Below, piece after piece: positions 30,370-39,780 of a DNA stretch of 64,000 nucleotides. The notes beneath the pieces are model-generated. The model made no database searches. It was not told where the DNA came from and saw nothing but the letters and a program-made list of their open reading frames with translations. Each line of letters starts with the position of its first letter. The stretch's first letter is position 1. The translations under genes and the position numbers were made by a program. The DNA comes from Lacticaseibacillus paracasei subsp. paracasei (GTDB lineage Bacteria; Bacillota; Bacilli; Lactobacillales; Lactobacillaceae). The stretch lies in NCBI RefSeq assembly GCF_000829035.1, contig NZ_AP012541.1:1736001-1800000 (forward strand), in the 5' to 3' direction.

Positions 30370-30635
30370 TATTCAGCCAAGCCTTCCTTTTTCATTGTGT
30401 CTGTAATAGCAGCGATAGCATCAGCCTCGTCTGCACCTTCAGCAGAAATGGTAACATCGGCACCTTGGCCAACACCCAAACTCATGACGCCCATGATAGA
30501 CTTCAAGTTAACGCTCTTACCCTTGTATTCCAAGTTGATATCTGAGTTGAACTTGCTTGCTGCCTGTACCAACAAGGTTGCCGGACGTGCGTGGATCCCG
30601 GTTTCTGCAATAATATTAAATTCGCGTTTTTCCAT
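30369..30635 (-). CDS. ptsH: Phosphocarrier protein HPr
   Basis: An 88-residue general PTS phosphocarrier. H15 in [10 protein letters not shown] accepts phosphate from Enzyme I. S46 in [11 protein letters not shown] is the HPr-kinase site whose phospho-form is the CcpA co-repressor in Firmicutes, which fits the cre-like sites near 51.8 and 53.8 kb. AAGGAGCAGATCAGTC precedes the ATG. No convincing promoter was fixed in the 140 bp upstream. Confidence 0.98.
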   Translation of the reverse strand: MEKREFNIIAETGIHARPATLLVQAASKFNSDINLEYKGKSVNLKSIMGVMSLGVGQGADVTISAEGADEADAIAAITDTMKKEGLAE

Positions 30636-30751
30636 GACTGATCTGCTCCTTCGTATTAACTAGATTTCTAGTTTTTTTCCGAATAGTTTGTGTGCGCATT
30701 CGTACCCAAAACAATTCATGTAAACCTTACCATTTTTTGAAGCTTGTCACA

Positions 30752-30774
30752 AGCGCCACATCAGATTTGGCGCC
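30752..30774 (-). terminator. Weak hairpin after the 63-residue gene
   Basis: GGCGCCA / TGGCGCT stem with a 9-nt loop on the minus strand, but no proper T-run, so read-through into ptsH is possible. Confidence 0.35.
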
Positions 30775-30778
30775 TATA

Positions 30779-30970
30779 TTAACGAGAATCAACTGATCGA
30801 TAATGGTATTCAATGACACCATCACGTTTAGCCATTCCCACGATCTCTTCACGATCAGGATAATTCGTCCATGCCGCGCGAAACGCCATGAACGTTTCTG
30901 GCGTCACCGTGATTTTGTCCCGCTGACCAGTCTTTAACTCATCTATTAAAGCGACGTAATCCTGAGTCAT
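30779..30970 (-). CDS. Conserved-looking 63-residue hypothetical protein
   Basis: Not recognised. A small soluble protein (MTQDYVALIDELKTG...), acidic at the start and basic at the end, with no membrane segment or Cys. GAGGTGAGG sits 8 bp before the ATG and codon use is like its neighbours, so it is probably real. It lies upstream of ptsH on the same strand with only a weak hairpin between, so co-transcription with ptsHI is possible. It is divergent from clpE. Confidence 0.6.
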   Translation of the reverse strand: MTQDYVALIDELKTGQRDKITVTPETFMAFRAAWTNYPDREEIVGMAKRDGVIEYHYRSVDSR

Positions 30971-31061
30971 CTATTTGCCTCACCTCACCTAATAAGAGTA
31001 GCATAAAAGCTGGTAAGGAAAAAGCGCAAGTGCTTGCTGTCACTGAAATTTTTGCAACTTT

Positions 31062-31088
31062 TTAGCACTCTTAGTGGCAGAGTGCTTG
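31062..31088 (+). promoter_or_regulatory. CIRCE element (HrcA operator) upstream of clpE
   Basis: TTAGCACTC-N9-GAGTGCTTG matches the CIRCE consensus (TTAGCACTC-N9-GAGTGCTAA) at 16 of 18 arm positions. The right arm overlaps the -35 of the clpE promoter. Confidence 0.85.
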
Positions 31089-31113
31089 CATTCCAGAAAT
31101 GTGGGTGTATACT
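31086..31113 (+). promoter_or_regulatory. clpE promoter
   Basis: -35 TTGCAT (31086-31091), 16-bp spacer, -10 TATACT (31108-31113). It is flanked by CIRCE upstream and a CtsR box downstream. Confidence 0.75.
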
Positions 31114-31122
31114 ATTGCCATA

Positions 31123-31139
31123 GGTCAAGAAAGGTCAAA
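31123..31139 (+). promoter_or_regulatory. CtsR box
   Basis: GGTCAAGAAAGGTCAAA matches the CtsR heptad direct repeat RGTCAAANANRGTCAAA with one mismatch. It lies around the transcription start, about 50 bp before the clpE start codon. Confidence 0.88.
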
Positions 31140-31189
31140 CCTTTTTTGACTGCACGTGGCACCTAAACAGATAGGAAGGTTGTGACAAA

Positions 31190-33415
31190 ATGCTGTGTGA
31201 AAACTGTCATAAGAATCCAGCCACTATTCATCTTTCAACCGTTGTTAATGGCACTCGACAGGAAATTAATCTCTGCCAAAACTGTTATCAATTACTCAAG
31301 AACCAAGCAGGAGGAAATATGAGACCAACTGATGCAACCGATCCATTTGGTTTCGGCAGCTTAGATGATATTTTCCGTGCGATGAATCAGGGAATGGATC
31401 AACCGCAACAACCAAATGCTCAGACCCCGCCAACTCAGGCAGGCCGTGGCGGCAATGGTAATAACGGCCGCAATGGCAACCGTGGCAAGGGACTGCTGGG
31501 ACAATTCGGCGTTGATCTGACTGAACAAGCACGGAATGGTCAAATTGATCCGGTCATTGGTCGTGACAAAGAAATTTCACGGGTGATCGAGATCTTAAAC
31601 CGCCGAACAAAAAATAATCCAGTCCTGATTGGTGAAGCCGGTGTCGGCAAGACTGCTGTTGTTGAGGGCTTGGCATTGAAGATCGCTAATGGCGATGTTC
31701 CGTCAAAACTTCAAGATCGGCATGTCATCCGACTCGATGTCGTTTCACTAGTTCAAGGAACTGGCATTCGCGGTCAATTCGAACAACGTATGCAACAATT
31801 GATTGACGAACTTAAAAAGAATAAGAACATTATCTTATTTATTGATGAAATCCATGAAATCGTCGGCGCTGGCAATGCTGAAGGCGGTATGGATGCCGGC
31901 AATGTTCTGAAGCCAGCATTAGCACGTGGCGAGTTGCAGCTCGTTGGTGCCACTACTAGCAATGAATATCGTCAAATTGAAAAAGATTCAGCCCTTGCTC
32001 GTCGTCTGCAACCAGTCCTCGTTGAGGAGCCAACTGTAGAAGAGACGATTAAGATTCTAAAAGGCCTGCAGCCGCGGTATCAAGATTTTCATCATGTTAA
32101 ATATACAGATGCCGCCATTGAAGCAGCTGCAACTTTGAGCAATCGTTACATTCAAGATCGTTTCTTGCCTGACAAAGCGATTGACCTTCTGGATGAATCA
32201 GGTTCCCGGAAGAATCTGACCATTGCCACTGTCGATCCAGAAACGATCAAGACCAAGATTGACGACGCCGAGAAGCAAAAGCAAGCTGCTCTGAAGCAGG
32301 AGGATTACGAAAAAGCTGCCTTCTATCGTGACCAAGTTACTAAGTTAGAAGATATGGCTAAGAAACAGTCTAATCTGCCTGAAAATGAAATTCCGACTGT
32401 CACCGAAAAAGATATGGAACAGATTGTTGAAGAAAAAACCAACATTCCAGTTGGTGAACTGAAGGCGCAGGAGCAAGCACAGCTGAAGAATCTGGCTGGT
32501 GACCTTGAAAAGCATGTCATTGGTCAGAATGAAGCAGTTGATAAAGTTGCTCGCGCTATTCGTCGTAACCGGATCGGCTTTAACAAGTCCGGTCGGCCGA
32601 TTGGGTCCTTCCTATTCGTCGGCCCAACAGGTGTCGGCAAAACTGAACTGGCTAAACAGCTTGCCAAAGAGCTGTTTGGTTCTGAAGACGCCATGATCCG
32701 GTTTGATATGTCGGAGTACATGGAGAAATTCAGTGTCTCCAAGCTTATCGGGTCACCGCCAGGCTATGTCGGCTATGAGGAAGCCGGTCAATTAACTGAA
32801 AAAGTTCGCCGAAATCCTTATAGCCTCATCTTGTTAGATGAAATTGAAAAAGCCCATCCAGATGTGATGAATATGTTCTTGCAGATCTTGGATGACGGCC
32901 GATTGACTGATTCTCAAGGCCGTACCGTTTCCTTCAAGGACACGATCATTATCATGACATCCAATGCTGGCTCAACCGATGCCGAAGCAAACGTTGGTTT
33001 TGGCGCAGCTTTAAGCGGTAAGACGCACAGTGTGCTGGATCAGCTTGGTAATTACTTCAAGCCTGAATTCCTGAACCGTTTTGATGACATCGTTGAATTC
33101 AAGTCATTGTCTAAAGACGACTTGTTGAAGATTGTGTCACTGATGATTCAAGATACCAACAATAACATCAAGGATCAGGGCTTGACGATTCATGTTACCG
33201 ATCCGGTTAAGGAAAAGCTGGTTAATCTCGGTTACAATCCTGCCATGGGAGCTCGGCCGCTGCGTCGAGTCATTCAGGAACAGATTGAAGACCGCGTTGC
33301 TGACTTCTACCTTGACCATCCAAAGGCTAAGGAACTTGAAGCCCGCATCAGTAATGGTGAGATTACGGTTGGTGAACCTGCCAAGGCTGAAACCACTCAA
33401 AAATCTAAAAAGTAA
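31190..33415 (+). CDS. clpE: ATP-dependent Clp protease ATP-binding subunit ClpE
   Basis: Hsp100 unfoldase partner of ClpP, induced by heat and protein damage. The 741-residue protein has the diagnostic N-terminal zinc finger (C3, C6, C29, C32). Then comes AAA module 1 with Walker A GEAGVGKT near 148, a UVR-like middle region ([20 protein letters not shown]) and AAA module 2 with GPTGVGKT near 479 and [20 protein letters not shown]. The start follows GATAGGAAGGTTGTGACAAA. Control by CtsR and probably HrcA is written in the promoter. A terminator follows at 33426. Confidence 0.97.
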   Translation: MLCENCHKNPATIHLSTVVNGTRQEINLCQNCYQLLKNQAGGNMRPTDATDPFGFGSLDDIFRAMNQGMDQPQQPNAQTPPTQAGRGGNGNNGRNGNRGKGLLGQFGVDLTEQARNGQIDPVIGRDKEISRVIEILNRRTKNNPVLIGEAGVGKTAVVEGLALKIANGDVPSKLQDRHVIRLDVVSLVQGTGIRGQFEQRMQQLIDELKKNKNIILFIDEIHEIVGAGNAEGGMDAGNVLKPALARGELQLVGATTSNEYRQIEKDSALARRLQPVLVEEPTVEETIKILKGLQPRYQDFHHVKYTDAAIEAAATLSNRYIQDRFLPDKAIDLLDESGSRKNLTIATVDPETIKTKIDDAEKQKQAALKQEDYEKAAFYRDQVTKLEDMAKKQSNLPENEIPTVTEKDMEQIVEEKTNIPVGELKAQEQAQLKNLAGDLEKHVIGQNEAVDKVARAIRRNRIGFNKSGRPIGSFLFVGPTGVGKTELAKQLAKELFGSEDAMIRFDMSEYMEKFSVSKLIGSPPGYVGYEEAGQLTEKVRRNPYSLILLDEIEKAHPDVMNMFLQILDDGRLTDSQGRTVSFKDTIIIMTSNAGSTDAEANVGFGAALSGKTHSVLDQLGNYFKPEFLNRFDDIVEFKSLSKDDLLKIVSLMIQDTNNNIKDQGLTIHVTDPVKEKLVNLGYNPAMGARPLRRVIQEQIEDRVADFYLDHPKAKELEARISNGEITVGEPAKAETTQKSKK

Positions 33416-33425
33416 TTTGTTTTAA

Positions 33426-33461
33426 GAAAGCCCTCGAACTTCATTGCGTTCGAGGGCTTTC
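33426..33461 (+). terminator. Terminator after clpE
   Basis: GAAAGCCCTCGAAC / GTTCGAGGGCTTTC, a 14-bp perfect stem; the following T-tract is short. Confidence 0.75.
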
Positions 33462-33495
33462 AATTCACATATTATTATTTTCCGTTAAACTGTTT

Positions 33496-33501
33496 TATAA
33501 T
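33496..33501 (+). promoter_or_regulatory. Candidate -10 of the DUF1827 gene
   Basis: Perfect TATAAT 39 bp before the start; no good -35 is visible. Confidence 0.4.
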
Positions 33502-33534
33502 AAAAACAGAGGGAGAGAAATGGAGGGCATGAGC

Positions 33535-33828
33535 ATGCGACTGATTAACGTGACCAACAGTTTCAGAAATCTAGTAAGCCAACAATTGAGTGGTACCGAT
33601 GCCCGGCTGGTCAAGGTCTTCTCACTTGGCCAAACGACAGTTGTTTATACGGAGGCACCTTCCCATATCGAACTTCTTTTCACCAATGAGCGCCGCAATA
33701 TTCAGCGTGCGGAAATTGCTTTCACACTCGAACGGCTTTTGCAAAAGGACATTGGCGATGTTTCGCCGATTATGGGTCATCATCTGGCAGAAGTGACTGT
33801 TCCCAAGCTTGAGCGGCAAGCAGAGTAA
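33535..33828 (+). CDS. DUF1827-family protein
   Basis: A 97-residue soluble protein of unknown function (MRLINVTNSFRNLVSQQL...), resembling the DUF1827 family of lactobacilli and streptococci. Start choice: ATGs at 33520, 33529 and 33535 are in frame. GGAGG at 33522-33526 is 8 bp from 33535, which also begins the conserved MRLINVTNS, so 33535 is preferred. It lies downstream of clpE but behind a terminator and its own -10. The ISL3 element has landed about 45 bp after its stop. Confidence 0.75.
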   Translation: MRLINVTNSFRNLVSQQLSGTDARLVKVFSLGQTTVVYTEAPSHIELLFTNERRNIQRAEIAFTLERLLQKDIGDVSPIMGHHLAEVTVPKLERQAE

Positions 33829-33867
33829 CCCGAAGAAGGATAGTGCCATGCTTGCCAATACCAATGA

Positions 33868-33875
33868 GATTTTTG
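33868..33875. repeat. Target site duplication, left copy
   Basis: GATTTTTG directly abuts the left inverted repeat of the IS. The identical octamer lies at 35371-35378. Eight bp is the usual duplication length of ISL3-family elements. Confidence 0.95.
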
Positions 33876-33911
33876 GGCTCTTCGTCAAGTAGAGTTGATA
33901 GATCTTTTGTG

Positions 33912-33945
33912 AAGCATCTAGGCCTTAATTGGTCTAGGTGCTTTT
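33912..33945 (+). terminator. Inward-facing terminator at the left end of the IS
   Basis: AAGCATCTAGGCC / GGTCTAGGTGCTTTT stem with a T-rich tail on the plus strand. It would stop transcription entering from the clpE/DUF1827 side before it runs antisense through the transposase gene. Confidence 0.6.
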
Positions 33946-33946
33946 A

Positions 33947-35224
33947 TTATGCTGCTGCCTTGCTGCTCTTAGTTCTGAACCAAACCCGTTGCAGGAATAT
34001 ACGATTGATGAAATTGTTCCAATTCGTATAGCCGTACGCAGTGTTCTTAATCTTCTTGATGATGCCGTTAATACCCTCAAGGAAGCCATTTGAGTACTCA
34101 TAGCGTAATGCATTGATGACTTGTCTCTTGTACTTCTTTAACGTTTTGATAGACTGATCCATTCGGTTTCCTAATGATCGATAGCTCTCTAGTGCGGCTG
34201 CGAGTGCTGACGCATCACGCTTTCTAACCGCTCCTATAATCTCCTGGTAGACTTCATATGCTGCCCGGAACTCCGGGCTCAGGTCTAAGCACTTGGCGAC
34301 CAGATTTACAGTTGTTTCGTAATAGCCGACGCTGGTGTGATACGTGGGTTTTATTGCTTCAAGTTCGTTGAAGTCCTTAAGAAAGATTTTCCACTCGCGT
34401 TTCATGAATCGGTATTCCTTGCTACGCTTAGATAGACCCTTCATTACTTGGATACGGACCATGTTGAGGGCGGTCGACACCATCTGGACGATATGGAACC
34501 GATCCACAACTATCTTGGCGTTTGGAAACAAACGTGGAACTAGCTTGATATAGCCGGCGTTCAGGTCTAACGACACGGTCTGCACTTGCTGGCGGACACT
34601 GAGTGGAAAGCCTTCAAAGTACTTCGTTATTGCGTATGCCGTCCGGCTCGGTAGAATTGCGCCAATCTGGTGTCGATCGCCATCACCCCAGATGAAGCTC
34701 ATTTTGTTGGTAGCTTTGAACTCATCAAAAGCCAGATGCTTCGGGAGCCATAGCTTTTGATGGTAGTTATGCTTCGCCGCTTCTTCATCAATAATCCGCT
34801 GGACGGTCTTATCAGCCACGTGGAAGCGTCGCGCAATGTCGGTTAATGAACAGTTGCTGAAGGCTTCAAATAGCACCATCTGGCGGACTGGGGTGCTGAT
34901 GGTGCTACGCGGTCGGACGTAATCAGTCTCACTCTGAAAGACCGACCGGCACAACTCACAACGAAATCTCTGACGGCTAAGCTTCATATAGGTGGGACGG
35001 TAGCTGTAACTGGGCATAAGTACGCAGGTACGTTCAAACCCATAACGAACTAGTTTGCTGGCAAAGCCACAGGCAGGGCAATGCTCTGGTTGGAGTTTAA
35101 GTTCGGCATAGAAGACAAGGGCTTTAGCGCCCCGAATTTCTTCAATGACAGCGTCTTGCGTAAAGATAATGTTAGGGTCCTTGATTTCTAGAACCATTCG
35201 GATAGACTTACCTGTAAGGGACAT
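33947..35224 (-). CDS. ISL3-family transposase
   Basis: A 425-residue DDE transposase. The N-terminal zinc-finger region has CPACGFASKLVRYGFER near 50 and RFRCELCRSVF near 90. A helix-turn-helix follows (LTDIARRFHVADKTVQRIID), then the DDE core with HLAFDEFKATNKMSFIW, VSLDLNAGYIKLVPRLFPNA and VVDRFHIVQMVSTALN. The C-terminal part FLEGINGIIKKIKNTAYGYTNWNNF carries the Glu region. Full length, no frameshift. The ATG at 35224 follows AGGAGTTTGTGTA, but both lie next to or inside an inverted repeat with upstream sequence. Confidence 0.95.
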   Translation of the reverse strand: MSLTGKSIRMVLEIKDPNIIFTQDAVIEEIRGAKALVFYAELKLQPEHCPACGFASKLVRYGFERTCVLMPSYSYRPTYMKLSRQRFRCELCRSVFQSETDYVRPRSTISTPVRQMVLFEAFSNCSLTDIARRFHVADKTVQRIIDEEAAKHNYHQKLWLPKHLAFDEFKATNKMSFIWGDGDRHQIGAILPSRTAYAITKYFEGFPLSVRQQVQTVSLDLNAGYIKLVPRLFPNAKIVVDRFHIVQMVSTALNMVRIQVMKGLSKRSKEYRFMKREWKIFLKDFNELEAIKPTYHTSVGYYETTVNLVAKCLDLSPEFRAAYEVYQEIIGAVRKRDASALAAALESYRSLGNRMDQSIKTLKKYKRQVINALRYEYSNGFLEGINGIIKKIKNTAYGYTNWNNFINRIFLQRVWFRTKSSKAAA

Positions 35225-35287
35225 TACACAAACTCCTATTCTCTATTCTTTGGTCGGGACAGTGAACGAGCAGAAAGTGTAATGTCC
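35219..35287 (-). promoter_or_regulatory. Inverted repeat sequestering the transposase start codon
   Basis: GGACATTACAC occurs at 35219-35229 (plus) and its exact complement at 35277-35287. In minus-strand RNA the upstream copy pairs with GUGUAAUGUCC, which contains the AUG of the transposase. A candidate internal promoter (TTTGAA, 16 bp, TACACT) has its -10 within the upstream arm, so its own transcript would lack that arm. Confidence 0.6.
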
Positions 35288-35370
35288 TTTTTGCGCGTTC
35301 AAATATAGAAATGGTATAGAAAAAGGAGCTGGTAGGCAAGCTGCCTATCAACTCCAAATATCGTAGCGCC

Positions 35371-35378
35371 GATTTTTG
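35371..35378. repeat. Target site duplication, right copy
   Basis: GATTTTTG, identical to 33868-33875, directly after the right inverted repeat of the IS. Confidence 0.95.
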
Positions 35379-35400
35379 CACATTGCTAGATTAATAAGCG

Positions 35401-35442
35401 CACACAAAAAGCGACTGACATTGCTCAGCCGCTTTTTGTGTG
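35401..35442. terminator. Terminator of prfC
   Basis: CACACAAAAAGCG...CGCTTTTTGTGTG stem with further pairing inside, 28 bp after the prfC stop; symmetric enough to act on both strands. Confidence 0.85.
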
Positions 35443-35469
35443 CCACGATACTCATACCCAAGCACCCTA

Positions 35470-37044
35470 TTACATTTTGGCAGTTAATTTAACGTCAGGA
35501 TACTTGTCTGCAAACCAGCGTTCAGCGTATTGATTCTCAAATAGGAACAACGGGTCGCCGTGGATATCCTGAACCAATAAGTTCCGGGAACTGCTCATCT
35601 TTTCATCCAATTGATCTGGATTGATCCAGCGAGCCGTTCGCGAGCCAATCGGGGTCATAATCACTTCTGAATGATATTCATGCAGCATCCGGAATTGGAA
35701 AACTTCAAATTGAAGTTGCCCGACTGCTCCTAGAATATAATCATTCGTGTTATAGGTCTTGTAAAGCTGGACTGCCCCTTCCTGGACAAGCTGCTGCATC
35801 CCCTTATGAAATGATTTTTGCTTCATCACATTCTTCGGCGTAACGCGAACAAATAATTCAGGGGTGAACTGCGGTAATTTTTCAAATTGAATCGGTTCCT
35901 TGCCTTGATAAATGGTATCGCCAATTTGAAAATTACCGGTATCATACAACCCAACAATATCACCGGCAACCGCAGTTGAAACCGTTTCACGGGTGTCAGC
36001 CATAAATTCGGTTGAGTTATTCAGTCGCATCGTTTTGCCGGTTCGATGAAGGATGACATCCATCCCCCGTTCAAATTCACCTGAAACAATTCGGACAAAA
36101 GCGATGCGATCGCGATGAGCAGGGTTCATGTTTGCCTGAATCTTAAAGACAAATGCGGAAAGCTCTGGGTTAGTCGGATTCACTTCCCCGCCTTGTTCTG
36201 TTTTCTTCGGTCCCGGTTCGGGTGCATATTGAACGAAGCTATTCAAAAATGTCTCAACGCCAAAGTTAGTCAACGCCGACCCGAAGAACACTGGTGTTTG
36301 CTCACCAGCCATGATCTTTTTCAAATTAAACTGGTTGCCCGCGTCATTCAATAATTCGATATCATCTAATGTTTGCGTATAAATCGAATCCTGCGTCAAT
36401 GGTTGACTTGGATCAAGCTGACCTTGGTCATTCAACGGCAAAAATCGATCATCACCTTCACGCCGATAAAGCTCGATTCGCTGATTCACTCGATCGTAGA
36501 GACCCTTGAGTCCCTTACCCATACCAATCGGCCAGTTCATCGCATAGCCTTCGATACCCAGCAAGTCTTCAAGTTCAGCAATCAAATCCAATGGTTCGCG
36601 ACCATCACGATCCAACTTATTCATGAATGTAAAAATCGGGATACCACGTTGTTTGACAACTTTGAACAGTTTCTTGGTCTGAGCTTCAATCCCCTTTGCC
36701 GAGTCGATGACCATGACTGCGGCATCAACCGCCATCAAGGTCCGATAGGTATCTTCAGAAAAATCTTCATGCCCAGGGGTGTCCAGAATATTAATGCGTT
36801 TGCCCTGATAATTGAATTGCATCACAGAGCTGGTAACCGAAATACCACGTTTCTTTTCGATTTCCATCCAGTCCGATTTCGCAAAATGTCCGGATTTTCG
36901 GCCTTTAACTGTTCCAGCCTCGCGGATCACGCCGCCAAACAATAAAAGCTGTTCCGTAATCGTTGTTTTCCCAGCATCTGGATGTGAAATAATCGCAAAT
37001 GTGCGGCGTTTTGCGACTTCTTTTGCTAGTTCCTGTGGTTTCAT
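35470..37044 (-). CDS. prfC: Peptide chain release factor 3
   Basis: GTPase that recycles RF1/RF2 from the ribosome after termination. The 524-residue protein has G1 [14 protein letters not shown] near 22, G2/G3 [12 protein letters not shown] and [13 protein letters not shown] near 85, and G4 [15 protein letters not shown] near 140. The RF3 C-terminal domain has [17 protein letters not shown] near 440. Full length. GGAAGGAAAGCACG precedes the ATG. Confidence 0.97.
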   Translation of the reverse strand: MKPQELAKEVAKRRTFAIISHPDAGKTTITEQLLLFGGVIREAGTVKGRKSGHFAKSDWMEIEKKRGISVTSSVMQFNYQGKRINILDTPGHEDFSEDTYRTLMAVDAAVMVIDSAKGIEAQTKKLFKVVKQRGIPIFTFMNKLDRDGREPLDLIAELEDLLGIEGYAMNWPIGMGKGLKGLYDRVNQRIELYRREGDDRFLPLNDQGQLDPSQPLTQDSIYTQTLDDIELLNDAGNQFNLKKIMAGEQTPVFFGSALTNFGVETFLNSFVQYAPEPGPKKTEQGGEVNPTNPELSAFVFKIQANMNPAHRDRIAFVRIVSGEFERGMDVILHRTGKTMRLNNSTEFMADTRETVSTAVAGDIVGLYDTGNFQIGDTIYQGKEPIQFEKLPQFTPELFVRVTPKNVMKQKSFHKGMQQLVQEGAVQLYKTYNTNDYILGAVGQLQFEVFQFRMLHEYHSEVIMTPIGSRTARWINPDQLDEKMSSSRNLLVQDIHGDPLFLFENQYAERWFADKYPDVKLTAKM

Positions 37045-37109
37045 CGTGCTTTCCTTCCAAAATTGACAAAATTTGCTAACAACGTTGCCTATTTACACAG
37101 ACTGCATCG

Positions 37110-38450
37110 CTAGCTATCGGCCTCGTGGGAGGCTTCTTCTGGTTCTGATGATAGATGAACATGAACATTGACGAGTCGTGACCCTTCAACTTTGCCGGTC
37201 GCCAATAACACACCTGGTGCCAGCTGCATTTTTTCGCTGTGATGCGATGAAGGAATGGCACCGAGTTGCGTCAGAACATAACCCGCAATCGTGTCAACAT
37301 CCGGTGCATCCAAATCAGTTTTAAACAAATCATTGAAGTCCGAAATCGGCATCCGCCCTGAGACAACGAAATCATGGTCCCCTTGTTTCGTGAACAATTT
37401 TTCAACCTGATCCGATTCGTCATCAATTTCACCGACGATTTCCTCAAGCAAGTCTTCAATGGTCACGATGCCGACAACGCCACCATATTCATCCAATAAG
37501 ATCGCCATTTGTTGTTGCTTCACTTGCATTTCAGTCAACAAATCATCGACTGTAATGGTTTCGGGAACAAAAACCGGCGCGGTCATGACCGATTCGATTT
37601 TAACATGATCAAAGCCGACGCGGCGTGCTTCCTTTAGCAGATTCTTGATGTGAACAATGCCAACCACGTGATCTTTGTCTTCTTCATAAACCGGAATTCG
37701 TGAATAGATATTGTTCAAAATCGCGTCAATCGCCGTGTGATCAGGTTCTTGCGCATCAACCATAAAAGCATCCGTTCGCGGCACCATGACCTCGCGCGCC
37801 ATCGTATCGGACAACGATATAATTCCCTCAAACATTTGATACTCATCGGGATCAATCGCCCCAGAATTTCGACCACTTTCGATCATGGAAACCATTTCGT
37901 CACGGGTCACGGTTTCCCCTTCATGATTGAATTCCATCGGCGTCAGTTTCATTAACAACTTGGTTGAAGCAGAAAGCAGCCAAACAAACGGACGCATCAC
38001 TTTGGCTAGCCAACTGATCGGGGTCACACTCATTTTAGCAACCCGCTCTGTCATTTGTAACGCTACCTGTTTGGGATATAATTCGCCAAAAACCAACGAA
38101 AAATAAGACAAGATCAGCGTGACTAAGATGACCGCTGCCTCATGCGCAAATGACCAGCCGCCAAAAATTGGTGCAACCCGATCTGCCAGCGTTGTTGCGG
38201 CCGAAGCAGACGCAAAGAAACCGGCAAAAGTGATCCCGACTTGGATTGTTGCCAGAAAATTACTCGAATCCTTCATGATGGTCACAAGCTTGGCGGCCTT
38301 ACGATCGCCTTTATCCGCCTGCGCCTTCATACGAGTACGGGAACTTGAAACCACGGCAATCTCCGCCGCGGCAAATCCTGCATTGATTAAGGTCAAAATC
38401 ACAATGAGGATCAATTGTCCCCATATCTGACCGTCTGGGTCACTGCCCAT
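37110..38450 (-). CDS. CNNM/HlyC-CorC-family membrane protein with CBS domains
   Basis: A 446-residue protein. The N-terminal DUF21 domain has three or four membrane helices ([21 protein letters not shown] and others). A CBS pair follows around residues 205-330 ([44 protein letters not shown]), and a C-terminal CorC_HlyC domain completes it. The family is linked to Mg2+ or other metal efflux, often mislabelled hemolysin; the substrate here is not known. The ATG at 38450 is preferred, because the in-frame ATG at 38489 lies inside the terminator of the upstream gene. Confidence 0.88.
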   Translation of the reverse strand: MGSDPDGQIWGQLILIVILTLINAGFAAAEIAVVSSSRTRMKAQADKGDRKAAKLVTIMKDSSNFLATIQVGITFAGFFASASAATTLADRVAPIFGGWSFAHEAAVILVTLILSYFSLVFGELYPKQVALQMTERVAKMSVTPISWLAKVMRPFVWLLSASTKLLMKLTPMEFNHEGETVTRDEMVSMIESGRNSGAIDPDEYQMFEGIISLSDTMAREVMVPRTDAFMVDAQEPDHTAIDAILNNIYSRIPVYEEDKDHVVGIVHIKNLLKEARRVGFDHVKIESVMTAPVFVPETITVDDLLTEMQVKQQQMAILLDEYGGVVGIVTIEDLLEEIVGEIDDESDQVEKLFTKQGDHDFVVSGRMPISDFNDLFKTDLDAPDVDTIAGYVLTQLGAIPSSHHSEKMQLAPGVLLATGKVEGSRLVNVHVHLSSEPEEASHEADS

Positions 38451-38470
38451 GCAAAAACACAACCTTTCGT

Positions 38471-38494
38471 AAAAAAAACGGGGAATCATCCCCG
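38471..38494 (-). terminator. Terminator of the AI-2E-family gene
   Basis: CGGGGA-TGAT-TCCCCG followed by T8 on the minus strand, about 30 bp after the stop. Confidence 0.9.
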
Positions 38495-38525
38495 CTTCGT
38501 TCGATTATTTCAGTATACCAAGTCT

Positions 38526-39704
38526 TTATTTATTTTTCAATTGTGGATCGGCTTGATCCTTGATCTGATGAGCTTCTCCAGCATTTTCCTCATCACTGTC
38601 AGCATCCTCGTCATGCTTATGTTCCTGATGGAAACGATAAAGCTCGTATAAGTATGTCACAACTGTTTTGATGACAGCATATGTCGGTACAGCTAGAATG
38701 GTGCCTAACAATCCCCATAGATTGCCTGCAACCATCAGCAAAATAATGATGGTTAAAGGATGAATGTCCAGTGAGCGGCCGATCACATTCGGATAAATAA
38801 AATTACCATCCGTCATCTGGATAATGACGACAACGACAACAACGAGTAGCATCTTTGTCCATCCCTCAGTGGCAGCAATTGCCAAAGCTGGTGCAATACC
38901 AATATAGGGTCCCAAATACGGAATAATGGTAACGATCCCCGCAATAAAGCCTAAGAGATACGCATACGGCATGCCAATAATCAGATAACCAATAAAAGTA
39001 AAAGTGCCAACGAATAAACATTCAATGGCCTGCCCGCCAATATAGTGAGACAGTGTCGAGTTTAAACGCGTAAAAACAGTTGCAACCTCTTCGTGATACC
39101 GATGAGGCAACATCTTTTGAATACTTGGCACAAAGTTTTCACCGTCTTTGAGAAAGTAAAATAGCATCACCGGGATTGTAATGATACTGATCATCATGCT
39201 GGCTACTGATCCGATAACCGTTGGCAAGCCGGTGGAAAAACCGCCCAGAACTTTGCTCAACACCTTGCTTGGCGAAATTTGAAGACTGGCAACATATTTG
39301 CCAATATTTAGCCGCTGATACCAAGTATAGTGTGACGCCTTACTAATGAATAACCGGACGCCTTTTAAGAAATCCGGAATATTCGTAACAAACTGAGTGA
39401 CCTGATAGATCAAGTTTGGCAGTACGGCCATGAATACCAGAACCAAGGCACCGATGACCACCAAGAAAATCAATAAAATCGAAATATTGCGACTGATGTG
39501 GAACTTCTGCAATAATTTAACAATCGGATTGAAGAGATAGAACAAAAACCCAGCAGATAAAATCGGAATGAGTAGCGTTGAGAAAAAAGTCGCCACAGGT
39601 GCAAACAAGAACGAAACCTGTGTCAACCCGATGACCACAAAAATCAAAATCAGAATTTCAACGGACCAAAACATTAATTTTGAATGCCGTAACCTATCAA
39701 ACAT
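38526..39704 (-). CDS. AI-2E family transporter (PF01594-type membrane protein)
   Basis: A 392-residue protein with about eight membrane segments. Family-typical features are the N-terminal helix pair, an amphipathic central stretch (residues about 140-220) and GIVTIIPYLGPYIGIAPALAIA near 265, followed by VIIQMTDGNFIYPNVIGRS. Members export small molecules or ions; AI-2 export is shown only for some, so no substrate is claimed. The C-terminus is highly charged (HKHDEDADSDEENAG). The ATG at 39704 follows GGGGAGGTCGAAT, preferred over 39725. Confidence 0.85.
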   Translation of the reverse strand: MFDRLRHSKLMFWSVEILILIFVVIGLTQVSFLFAPVATFFSTLLIPILSAGFLFYLFNPIVKLLQKFHISRNISILLIFLVVIGALVLVFMAVLPNLIYQVTQFVTNIPDFLKGVRLFISKASHYTWYQRLNIGKYVASLQISPSKVLSKVLGGFSTGLPTVIGSVASMMISIITIPVMLFYFLKDGENFVPSIQKMLPHRYHEEVATVFTRLNSTLSHYIGGQAIECLFVGTFTFIGYLIIGMPYAYLLGFIAGIVTIIPYLGPYIGIAPALAIAATEGWTKMLLVVVVVVIIQMTDGNFIYPNVIGRSLDIHPLTIIILLMVAGNLWGLLGTILAVPTYAVIKTVVTYLYELYRFHQEHKHDEDADSDEENAGEAHQIKDQADPQLKNK

Positions 39705-39733
39705 ATTCGACCTCCCCAGCAGCATTTTACTAG

Positions 39734-39742
39734 TGCTATAAT
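39734..39742 (+). promoter_or_regulatory. Extended -10 promoter of the GNAT gene
   Basis: TGCTATAAT gives a TG-n-TATAAT extended -10, 38 bp before the start; the -35 is poor, as is usual for this promoter type. Confidence 0.6.
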
Positions 39743-39780
39743 AGCAAACAATTTATTAAAACGGAAAGAAGGTTCAACTT

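Larger units (their letters stand above)
33876..35370 (-). mobile_element. Intact ISL3-family insertion sequence, 1495 bp
   Basis: Bounded by 26-bp imperfect inverted repeats, left 33876-33901 (GGCTCTTCGTCAAGTAGAG...) and right 35345-35370, with 19 of 26 positions matching and a perfect inner GAGTTGATAG. It is flanked by the 8-bp duplication GATTTTTG and carries one full-length transposase gene on the minus strand. Intact ends, an intact gene and an exact duplication point to recent insertion and probable activity. It sits between the DUF1827 gene and prfC and breaks neither. Confidence 0.95.
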
